DNA of 5,329 nt from Armatimonadota bacterium. Its GTDB lineage: Bacteria > Armatimonadota > UBA10988 > DTZQ01. Each line of letters starts with the position of its first letter. Position 1 is the first letter of the stretch. Location: NCBI GenBank assembly GCA_012961305.1, contig DTZQ01000225.1:1-5329 (forward strand). The letters run 5' to 3'. The translations under genes and the position numbers were made by a program. Under the pieces are notes generated by a model that was not told the origin of the DNA, did not search any database, and saw only the letters and a program-made list of their open reading frames with translations. Shown piece by piece: positions 1 to 5,272 of the stretch.

Positions 1-971
1 GGATAGAGGTTCACCACCACCAGGTCAATGAACTCAATGCCCTGCTCCGCCAACTGTCGGGCATGGGCCTCATTTTCCCGCAGGGCCAAAATGCCGCCGT
101 GGATTTTGGGGTGCAGGGTTTTCACCCGCCCGTCCAAGATTTCCGGGAAACCGGTGTAGTCGGACACCTCCCGCACTGCAAGGCCGGCTTCCCGCAGCAA
201 CCTGGCGGTGCCGCCCGTGGAGAGGATTTCCACCCCCAAGGCCTGTAGGCCCTGGGCGAACTCCACCAGGCCCGTTTTGTCGGATACACTGATGAGTGCT
301 CGCTGTACTTGACGCACTTTGGGTTTCCTCCGTTCGGCTTCTTCAGGGGTTAAAATGCGCACCCGCGGCCCCTGTATTTCCAAACGACCCGCCGCGTACA
401 GGCCGATGGCTTCCACCAGAAGTTCCTGTTCCTGGGGCAAGAGGCGAGCGGCTAAGGTTTCCGGGGCGTCGTCCTCCTCCACCGGCACGGCTCGCTGGAG
501 GACAATAGGGCCCCAGGCCGGCCCTTCAGCCACAAATTGCACTGTACACCCCGCCACCTTGTACCCGCGCGCTAAGACCTCTTCTTGCAGGTGGAGGCCG
601 TACCGGCGGGCTTCGCCGGGGAGGGGCTCCAACGTGGGATGGACACTCAGGATGCGGTGGGGGTAGTGCCGGACGAACTCTGAAGTTAAGGGTAACATGT
701 ATCCCGTCAATATCACTAAATCCACCTGATGTTCTTCCAAGCAGGCCCGTAGTGCGTGGTCGTACTCCTCTGGCGAGGCATAGTGGGAACGGGCCAGGAA
801 AATTGCGGGAACGTGGTGCTGCCTTGCGCGCTCCAAAGCGTAGGCCTCTCTCCGATGGCTGAGGACAACCGCCACTTCGGCTGGCAACAGGTTGGCCTCA
901 CAAGCGTCAAGGAGGGCCTGCAAATTCGCTCCCCGACCCGAAGCCAAAACCCCTATGCGCAGTCGTTTCAT
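1..971 (-). CDS. PurN-PurH fusion: GAR-formyltransferase-like domain joined to AICAR formyltransferase/IMP cyclohydrolase (3' part outside window)
   Basis: I translated this frame by hand from ATG 971 to the window edge: 323 complete codons with no stop. Residues 1-207 match PurN (10-formyl-THF-dependent GAR formyltransferase), with the glycine-rich SGRGANLQALLDA at 11-23, HPTLEP at 111-116 and GPIVLQ at 154-159. A charged linker of about 16 residues (TPEEAERRKPKVRQVQ) leads into a clear PurH start, the MGS-like IMP cyclohydrolase domain, from R224: ALISVSDKTG, STGGTAR, DYTGFPEILDGRVKTLHPKIHGG and DLVVVNLYP. Both enzymes use 10-formyl-THF, and purN and purH are often neighbours. Aligned to E. 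coli PurN, Asn106 is Ser109, His108 is kept as His111, His137 is Gln145 and Asp144 is Ala152, so GAR transformylase activity is doubtful. A Shine-Dalgarno-like GGGGAG lies 11 nt before the ATG. The gene follows the HAD gene by 49 bp, probably in one operon. Domain identity is firm; PurN function is not. Confidence 0.93.
   Translation of the reverse strand, partial: MKRLRIGVLASGRGANLQALLDACEANLLPAEVAVVLSHRREAYALERARQHHVPAIFLARSHYASPEEYDHALRACLEEHQVDLVILTGYMLPLTSEFVRHYPHRILSVHPTLEPLPGEARRYGLHLQEEVLARGYKVAGCTVQFVAEGPAWGPIVLQRAVPVEEDDAPETLAARLLPQEQELLVEAIGLYAAGRLEIQGPRVRILTPEEAERRKPKVRQVQRALISVSDKTGLVEFAQGLQALGVEILSTGGTARLLREAGLAVREVSDYTGFPEILDGRVKTLHPKIHGGILALRENEAHARQLAEQGIEFIDLVVVNLY
315..331 (-). 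promoter_or_regulatory. Internal Shine-Dalgarno and in-frame GTG at the PurN/PurH junction
   Basis: On the minus strand GGAGG (331-327) is followed after 9 nt by GTG (317-315), which is codon 219 of the fusion and lies five codons before the conserved PurH start RALISVSDKTG. The position is just where a free-standing purH would begin. It could be a working internal start that makes PurH alone, or a remnant of formerly separate genes. The site is seen in the sequence; its use is inferred. Confidence 0.4.
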
Positions 972-988
972 AGGGCCTGTAACTCCCC
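972..988 (-). promoter_or_regulatory. Ribosome binding site of the purN-purH fusion gene
   Basis: GGGGAG (988-983 on the minus strand) stands 11 nt before ATG 971. The spacing is a little long. The site supports this ATG, which also gives the normal PurN N-terminus (MKRLRIGVLASGRGANLQ). Confidence 0.5.
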
Positions 989-1020
989 GGCGAGAAGTTC
1001 GGGCAAGCGGTGGCAACATT

Positions 1021-1836
1021 TTATTCCAGCCACTTTTCCACCACCAGGGCCACCCCGTCCTCATCGTTGGTTGCAGTGATGTAATCGGCGACGGCTTTGG
1101 TATCCGGGTGCGCATTGGCCATGGCCACGCCATAGCCCACCGCCTCCAGCAGACTGCGGTCGTTGCGTCCGTCCCCGAAAGCCGCAGCCTCTACACAGTC
1201 CACCCCCAACATCGCACAAACCCGCTGTAAAGCCGCCCCTTTGGAAACCTTCGGATGCAGGAATTCCAGGTACTCTGGCTCGGAAGTAGTGATGTACAAG
1301 CGGCCCTGGGCTCGTTGCAACCACTCACGGTGCAACCTCTCCACCGTGTCCGGCTGGTCTATGAGGATGATTTTCGTCGGCGAACGATGGGTCACCCATT
1401 CTCCCAGGCGGGGCACAATCACCGGCCTGACCCCGGTGCGCTCTGCGTACAGGCGCGTCCAGGGGCCCTCCTGGGGCACGTACCACACATCCTCGAAGTA
1501 GAGGTTGAAGTGGAGCCGGTGGTGGACCGCATACTCTACCACTTCAACAGCCATCTCCCGGGGCACTGGGAGGTGGTACAGCACTTCTTCCCCTTCCGCC
1601 CCTTTGACCAGCGCCCCGTTGTAAGAAATCAACGGCTCCCTTATCCCCAACCGCTGGGCCCAGGGCCGCATGGCGACGTGCATCCGGCCTGACACCAGCA
1701 CCATCCGCACCCCACTGGCCCCCAGCCGCCGTACTGCCCGGCTGGTGCGCTCGCTGAGACCGTGTCGGCTGTTCAGCAGCGTGCCGTCCAGGTCGAAGGC
1801 CACCAGTTTAGGTTTCCTCACTTGGGACGGCCTCAT
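1021..1836 (-). CDS. Cof-type HAD-superfamily phosphatase (subclass IIB)
   Basis: A 271-residue protein of normal length for the Cof/YidA-type HAD hydrolases, cytosolic Mg-dependent phosphatases that act on small phosphorylated metabolites. All four motifs are present: motif I FDLDGTLL with nucleophile D15 and general acid D17, motif II VSGR with S49, motif III K199 in VSKGAAL, and motif IV GDGRND with D222 and D226. The C2B-type cap lies between motifs II and III. The family-typical ending TNDEDGVALVVEKWLE and a TAA stop close the gene. The start is uncertain. ATG 1836 overlaps ftsZ by 29 bp and has GAGG 15 nt upstream. GTG 1821, giving MRKPKLVAFDLDGT, has GAGG (1834-1831) at a better 9 nt and places the motif where relatives have it. 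Longer starts inside ftsZ are out-of-frame shadow. Overlap with ftsZ suggests translational coupling. The substrate cannot be read from sequence. Confidence 0.93.
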   Translation of the reverse strand: MRPSQVRKPKLVAFDLDGTLLNSRHGLSERTSRAVRRLGASGVRMVLVSGRMHVAMRPWAQRLGIREPLISYNGALVKGAEGEEVLYHLPVPREMAVEVVEYAVHHRLHFNLYFEDVWYVPQEGPWTRLYAERTGVRPVIVPRLGEWVTHRSPTKIILIDQPDTVERLHREWLQRAQGRLYITTSEPEYLEFLHPKVSKGAALQRVCAMLGVDCVEAAAFGDGRNDRSLLEAVGYGVAMANAHPDTKAVADYITATNDEDGVALVVEKWLE

Positions 1837-2977
1837 GTTCCGGGGGTTTTTCCTCGGCTGCCGGCTCACCGGAGGCTGGCTGCAAGCCCCGGCGCAGGAA
1901 AGTAGGCATATCGAGGTCACCGGGCACCACTTCAGCCTCAAACTGCGGTACGAGCAGGGGTTGAGTTTCCACCTCGGGTGAAGGGGCCGGGCGCTGTTCG
2001 CGGGCCCTTTCGGCCATTCCCCTTCCCTCTGCATAGTAGGGTTGTGTTCCTTCCCGGAACCCGGTAGCAATAATAGTGATTTTAACCTGCCCATGCATTT
2101 GGGGGTCGCTCACTGCTCCGAACACTACATTGGGCATAGAGGTACCGGTGGCTTTAGCAACCTCGTCGGCAATATGGTTGACCTGATGGAGAGTGGTATC
2201 GGGGCCGAAGGTCACGTTTAGCAGTATCTCGGTGGCCCCGACAATACCGTTGTCCAACAGAGGGCTGGCCACTGCTGCCTCCACCAGTTCCACCGCCGGC
2301 CGGTCGGAAGGACCCGCGGCCGAACCCATTAGCGCCGGCCCGGCATCTTCCAGCACCGCTCGTACATCGGCGAAATCCACGTTGATAAGCCCGGGAACAG
2401 TAACCAGTTCCGCTACTCCCTGTACTGCTTGACGCAGGACATCATCGGCCAGGGTGAAGGCTTCGATAATACTGGTGCGACGGTCTACGAGGCTGAGCAA
2501 TCGCTGGTTGTGAATGACAATAATAGCATCTACTTGCCCTCGGAGGGCCGCAATACCCTGCAAAGCGGTTCTCATGCGCCGCTGGCGTTCTAAGTGGAAA
2601 GGGGTCGTGGCCACGCCCACGGTCAACGCCCCTAATGACTTGGCCAAGGAAGCCACTACGCTGGCTGCTCCAGAGCCGGTTCCTCCTCCCATGGCAGCGG
2701 TGACGAATACCATGTCCGCCCCCTCCAAGGCTCCCTGAATCTCCTTTTGGCTCTGTTCCGCGGCCTGTCGCCCTAACCCCACGTCGCCACCCGTGCCTAA
2801 ACCGCCGGTCAAGGCTTGTCCAATGGCCAATTTGTGCCCCGCCTGACACTCCCGCAGTTTGTAGGCATCGGTGTCCAGTGCAATGAACTCCACCCCGGCA
2901 ATGCCCACCTCCATCATGCGCGATACTGCATTGCAACCCCCTCCTCCCACGCCGACCACCCGAATGTCCGGTCCCAT
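1808..2977 (-). CDS. ftsZ: FtsZ-family GTPase, divergent (possible second FtsZ)
   Basis: A 389-residue tubulin-like GTPase that would polymerise into, or modulate, the division ring at the inner membrane face. Seen: GVGGGGCNA at 9-17, signature GGGTGSG at 97-103, E130 and R134 (E. coli E138 and R142), and the T7 synergy loop NVDFADV at 199-205 with N199, D201 and D204 kept, so GTP hydrolysis is expected. The C-terminal domain ends near IATGF (303-307). An acidic linker of about 45 residues leads to DLDMPTFLRR (354-363), the conserved peptide that binds FtsA, SepF or similar partners. It is unusual in being followed by 26 more residues. Other deviations are LDTD for the usual NTD, TGGLGTGGD for TRGLGAGAN, GVATTPFHLER for GVVTRPFTFEG, and IHNQRL for IPNDRL. 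ATG 2977 was chosen because GAGG lies 6 nt upstream; GTG 2989 would add four residues. No dcw cluster genes adjoin it, so a second FtsZ paralogue is plausible. Confidence 0.95.
   Translation of the reverse strand: MGPDIRVVGVGGGGCNAVSRMMEVGIAGVEFIALDTDAYKLRECQAGHKLAIGQALTGGLGTGGDVGLGRQAAEQSQKEIQGALEGADMVFVTAAMGGGTGSGAASVVASLAKSLGALTVGVATTPFHLERQRRMRTALQGIAALRGQVDAIIVIHNQRLLSLVDRRTSIIEAFTLADDVLRQAVQGVAELVTVPGLINVDFADVRAVLEDAGPALMGSAAGPSDRPAVELVEAAVASPLLDNGIVGATEILLNVTFGPDTTLHQVNHIADEVAKATGTSMPNVVFGAVSDPQMHGQVKITIIATGFREGTQPYYAEGRGMAERAREQRPAPSPEVETQPLLVPQFEAEVVPGDLDMPTFLRRGLQPASGEPAAEEKPPEHEAVPSEET
1821..1834 (-). promoter_or_regulatory. Shine-Dalgarno site favouring a GTG start for the HAD gene
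   Basis: GAGG at 1834-1831 (minus strand) lies 9 nt before GTG 1821-1819. This spacing is better than the 15 nt available to ATG 1836. If used, the overlap with ftsZ shrinks to 14 bp and the protein is 266 residues. Confidence 0.4.
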
Positions 2978-2989
2978 GCTTAACCTCAC
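2978..2989 (-). promoter_or_regulatory. Ribosome binding site and alternative start of ftsZ
   Basis: GGTGAGG ends 6 nt before ATG 2977 and gives a good Shine-Dalgarno site. Its GTG (2989-2987) is itself in frame, and GGGGAG lies 6 nt before that GTG (3001-2996). Both starts are therefore plausible and differ by only four codons. The ATG is preferred for codon type and family N-terminus. Confidence 0.5.
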
Positions 2990-3019
2990 CTCTCTCTCCC
3001 CAATTTTTGGAAATGTTCG

Positions 3020-3039
3020 TTCCTAAGGAAGGAATTCCT
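3020..3039. repeat. Two abutting small palindromes upstream of ftsZ
   Basis: TTCCTAAGGAA (3020-3030, 5-bp arms, one-base centre) runs directly into the perfect 10-bp palindrome AGGAATTCCT (3030-3039). Another small one, CCAA-ttt-TTGG, is at 3000-3010. They lie 23-62 bp before the ftsZ start and could be an operator or leader structure. No known binding site was recognised. Confidence 0.35.
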
Positions 3040-3109
3040 CCCTCGCCCCCTAAAATAATTTTCTCACTAACTACTACTCAGGCAGCCCTCACCTCCGGCC
3101 TTCTCCCAA

Positions 3110-3131
3110 CCCTCCCCGTACACGGGGAAGG
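3110..3131. repeat. GC-rich hairpin of an intergenic palindromic repeat
   Basis: CCCTCCCCGT (3110-3119) pairs with ACGGGGAAGG (3122-3131) across a two-base centre, with seven perfect inner pairs, one G-T wobble and two further outer pairs. Flanks extend it imperfectly (CCAACCCT before, AAGGGTGG after), to about 3090-3147. It looks like the GC-rich REP-like palindromes scattered between genes in many bacteria. Neither strand shows a T run after the stem, so it is a poor Rho-independent terminator. Confidence 0.55.
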
Positions 3132-3140
3132 CAAGGGTGG

Positions 3141-3168
3141 GGACGAGGGACAAGAGACGAGAGGGCCC
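3141..3168. repeat. Degenerate 7-bp tandem repeat, purine-rich block
   Basis: Read on the plus strand the sequence falls into 7-bp units: GGACGAG, GGACAAG, AGACGAG, then AGGGCCC. The first three differ by only one or two bases from each other. The block starts where the palindrome ends. Confidence 0.5.
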
Positions 3169-3213
3169 TTTGGAGTCAGAGGCTTCAGCCCCGTTGAGAC
3201 GGCGCTTGGCTTA

Positions 3214-3276
3214 AAGGACTGAGAACTGAGCCGTGAGTACTGAATCCCTCCGCCCTCAGTCCTCAGCACTCAGCAC
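3214..3276. repeat. Degenerate 7-bp tandem repeat that inverts midway
   Basis: Nine 7-bp units run in one continuous phase. Plus-strand units are AAGGACT, GAGAACT, GAGCCGT, GAGTACT, GAATCCC, TCCGCCC, TCAGTCC, TCAGCAC, TCAGCAC. The left half repeats an ACTGAG core and the right half its complement CTCAGT, so the halves form an inverted pair (GGACTGAG 3216-3223 with CTCAGTCC 3255-3262). This resembles the short heptanucleotide tandem repeats described in cyanobacterial and some other intergenic regions. Unit periodicity is seen; function is unknown. Confidence 0.6.
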
Positions 3277-3303
3277 CGGTGAAGGAGGGGTCGGGAGTGG
3301 GGG

Positions 3304-3331
3304 CTGAGTCCTGAACTAATGACCAATAACT
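3304..3331. repeat. Degenerate 7-bp repeat next to the foldase stop codon
   Basis: Four 7-bp units, CTGAGTC, CTGAACT, AATGACC and AATAACT, lie 29-56 bp past the foldase stop. The first two share the CTGA core of the main repeat block; the last two share AAT-AC. They are weaker than the main block and in a different phase. Confidence 0.35.
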
Positions 3332-3359
3332 ATCTCGGCCCGTGGTGGCGAGGGGGTGA

Positions 3360-5204
3360 CTATCCGCCATGGGGACGGTGGCTGGCAGTGGACTTGTCAG
3401 CGGGGCGAGGGGGAACCTCGGCTCCCAGGGCCCGCAGGGCCGCGGCGGCGGCCTCGGCCACCTCATCGTCTTCATCGGTACGGACCAAGGTTTGCAACTT
3501 CTCCCGCGCCCTCTCGGCCTTCAGTTGGCCCAGGGCCCGCGCGGCCGTAATGCGGACCTCTGAGGCTGGCTGGTCCAAGGCAGCCAGCAGGGCCTCCACC
3601 GCCGTTTCAGCGTGCAGTTGGGCCAGGGCCTGAGCGGCTTGGGCTCGGTCTCGGGTCGGCGGCGAAAAACGCTGCTGATTGTACAAATCGTTGTACAGCC
3701 GGGCTAGGGCGTAGTGAATTTCCGGCCGCTCCTCCGGCCAGCAGCGGAGGGCTTGGCGGTAGTAAATGATGGCCTTCGCAGTTTCGCGGTTTTCTTCCGC
3801 CTTAATGGCCCGCAGATGGGGGTCGTAAATGACCGTCTGCTCTTTGGCCTGATTGCGCAAATCCTGCAGGTACTCGTTCCAGGCCTGGCTCTGCTTCTGC
3901 TTGCGCAAATCCTCCCGCAGCCGGTCCAGTTCCTTTTGGGGGTCGGTTCCTTTGATGAGGATGTGGCGGGCGCGCACCTGGTCTGCCTTTTTCTCCTCCA
4001 CCTTGATGATGTGGTAGCCGTACTCCGTAAGCACCGGCTCGCTAATTTCCCCCATCTTTAGGCTGAATGCTTTCTCCTCGAAGGGTTTCACCATCTGCCC
4101 CCGCCCGAAAAAGCCCAGGTCGCCTCCTTTGTCTGCGCTGGCGGAATCCTCCGAATACTGCCGGGCCAGTTGCGCAAAGTCCTCCCCTTGCTTGAGCCGC
4201 TGGTAAAGTTCCTCCGCCTTCTTCTTGGCCTCCTCCAGCGAACGCGGCTCGGCCCTCGCAAAGTCGTCCGGCCAGGTCTTTTTCTCCTCCACCAGCACCA
4301 AGCAGTAGCCTCCCTCCACCTCTAATGGCTGGCTGACCTGGCCCACCTCCAATTTGAACACCGCCTCTTTGAAAGCCTCCCCGAAGCGGACGGGATAACG
4401 TTCGCGGGTGAAGGAGCCCAAATCGCCCCCTTGGTTTTTGGTGTAATCGTCCGATATCTCCTGGGCGACGGTGGCAAAATCCTCTCCGCCCACGATGCGC
4501 TGCCGGGCCCTTTCTGCCTTTTTCCGGGCCTCCTCTTTGGCCTTCTTCTGGGCTTCCTCCTCGCCGCCAGGTTCGCTCCGCACGAAAATCACTCGGGCTT
4601 TAACCTCGTCGTATTTTTCGTGCAGGTCCTCTTCGGTGATTTTTACCCATCCCTCAATGGCCTGCCGCAACTTGTCGAAGAGCACCATTTTCCGCACTTG
4701 GTCCATCCTCAACCCCCGCCGAATTTCCGCCTTGCGGCGGGCCAGGGTTTTGCCCTGCTGCCGCAGCAGGTAACGATAACGCTTCTCCGACATATCTCCC
4801 CGTTCGTAGGTGATTTGCTCTTCGACAAGTTCATCCGCTTTGGCCTCCACCTCTGCCCGGGATACCCCGATGCCCTCCCGCCGGGCCGCCTGGGTCTGGA
4901 CAATTTCATCTACTATCTGGTCGAAGACCATCCCGCGCACGAAATTGGCCACGGTCACCTCTTCGCCGAAACGTCCATAGCGACTGAGGGCATCGCGCAC
5001 TCGCTCCTCGTAGGCTTCGCGGGTGATGCGCACCCGGCCGATTTTGGCCACCAATCGGGGTGGAGGCTCCCCCCGCTCTGCGCGCGAGGGGCCAGTGTAG
5101 GCGCCAAAGGTCACAAAGGCGCCGATGACGAAAATGCCCACGAACCCTCCCAAAATGGCTTTTAACCAAGTCTGGGAACTTTTGCGCAATTTAATGATGG
5201 ACAT
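3360..5204 (-). CDS. Membrane-anchored SurA/PpiC-type foldase with TPR/HEAT-like C-terminus
   Basis: A 614-residue protein that probably assists folding of exported proteins outside the cytoplasmic membrane. A basic N-terminus (K6, R7, K8, K15) precedes one membrane helix at about 16-36, giving N-in topology; there is no lipobox. A SurA-like N-domain follows (about 48-190). Parvulin domain 1 (about 202-308) keeps GGDLG but has VIFV and GGYCLVLV in place of the RHIL and GYHII strands, so it is probably not catalytic. Domain 2 (about 320-405) keeps GGDLGFFGRGQM and GYHII with H398. RARHILIK, normally a domain's first strand, comes after it (411-418). The tail has TPR-like helices (about 472-510) and HEAT-like repeats (about 518-596). 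ATG 5204 was chosen: GGAGG lies 8 nt upstream, and the promoter at 5227-5255 excludes the ATG at 5279. PpiD or PrsA-like proteins are the closest functional parallels. Confidence 0.9.
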   Translation of the reverse strand: MSIIKLRKSSQTWLKAILGGFVGIFVIGAFVTFGAYTGPSRAERGEPPPRLVAKIGRVRITREAYEERVRDALSRYGRFGEEVTVANFVRGMVFDQIVDEIVQTQAARREGIGVSRAEVEAKADELVEEQITYERGDMSEKRYRYLLRQQGKTLARRKAEIRRGLRMDQVRKMVLFDKLRQAIEGWVKITEEDLHEKYDEVKARVIFVRSEPGGEEEAQKKAKEEARKKAERARQRIVGGEDFATVAQEISDDYTKNQGGDLGSFTRERYPVRFGEAFKEAVFKLEVGQVSQPLEVEGGYCLVLVEEKKTWPDDFARAEPRSLEEAKKKAEELYQRLKQGEDFAQLARQYSEDSASADKGGDLGFFGRGQMVKPFEEKAFSLKMGEISEPVLTEYGYHIIKVEEKKADQVRARHILIKGTDPQKELDRLREDLRKQKQSQAWNEYLQDLRNQAKEQTVIYDPHLRAIKAEENRETAKAIIYYRQALRCWPEERPEIHYALARLYNDLYNQQRFSPPTRDRAQAAQALAQLHAETAVEALLAALDQPASEVRITAARALGQLKAERAREKLQTLVRTDEDDEVAEAAAAALRALGAEVPPRPADKSTASHRPHGG

Positions 5205-5217
5205 ACCTTCTTCCTCC
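5205..5217 (-). promoter_or_regulatory. Strong ribosome binding site of the foldase gene
   Basis: GGAGG (5217-5213 on the minus strand) lies 8 nt before ATG 5204, inside the purine-rich run GGAGGAAGAAGGT. It fixes the start at 5204 instead of the in-frame ATG 75 bp upstream. Confidence 0.8.
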
Positions 5218-5226
5218 GTCCTTTCC

Positions 5227-5255
5227 AGTTTACCCGAAGAACGAATATTTGTCAA
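5227..5255 (-). promoter_or_regulatory. Sigma70-type promoter of the foldase gene
   Basis: On the minus strand a perfect -35 box TTGACA (5255-5250) is followed after exactly 17 bp by TAAACT (5232-5227), which matches TATAAT at four of six positions. Transcription would start near 5220, giving a leader of about 16 nt that just includes the Shine-Dalgarno site. Housekeeping-type control is inferred; nothing points to an alternative sigma factor. Confidence 0.75.
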
Positions 5256-5272
5256 GGACTGATAATTACCGG

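Larger units (their letters stand above)
2978..3359. other. Intergenic region between the foldase gene and ftsZ (no credible gene)
   Basis: This 382-bp stretch has only short, low-complexity open frames that resemble no protein family. It holds a GC-rich imperfect palindrome (about 3090-3147), degenerate 7-bp repeats (3141-3168, 3214-3276, 3304-3331) and small palindromes next to ftsZ (3000-3039). An AT-rich island at about 3050-3075 may lie near an ftsZ promoter, but I could not pick convincing -35 and -10 boxes. No hairpin followed by a T run was found, so the end of the foldase transcript is not marked by an obvious intrinsic terminator. Confidence 0.7.

Noticed and set aside
300..360. Possible frameshift or stop between PurN and PurH
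   Set aside because: I re-read the codons from 359 down to 300: RILTPEEAERRKPKVRQVQR is continuous in the same frame as both domains.
1837..2094. N-terminal extension of the HAD protein by 86 residues
   Set aside because: The extra part is the wrong frame of ftsZ, resembles nothing and would precede the normal HAD start (KLVAFDLDGT).
2442..2936. Minus-strand open frame of 164 codons inside ftsZ
   Set aside because: It is a frame-shifted shadow of FtsZ. It gives a Gly/His/Arg-rich product with no motif, and the FtsZ frame explains the sequence fully.
3110..3131. Rho-independent terminator for the foldase gene
   Set aside because: The stem is strong, but the minus strand continues with TTGGGAGAAGG and not a T run. 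It also lies about 230 bp past the stop codon.
3078..3269. Small minus-strand open frame of 63 codons in the intergenic region
   Set aside because: It is built from the palindrome and heptad repeats, is rich in P, S and L, has no ribosome site and resembles no family.
3141..3331. CRISPR array
   Set aside because: The repeats are 7 bp, degenerate and contiguous. There are no 24-40 bp repeats with unique spacers and no cas gene.
4431..5165. Long plus-strand open frame (244 codons)
   Set aside because: It lies wholly opposite the foldase gene. Its product is rich in H, P, F and L as expected from the complement of Glu/Lys/Arg-rich coding, and no family or good ribosome site is seen.
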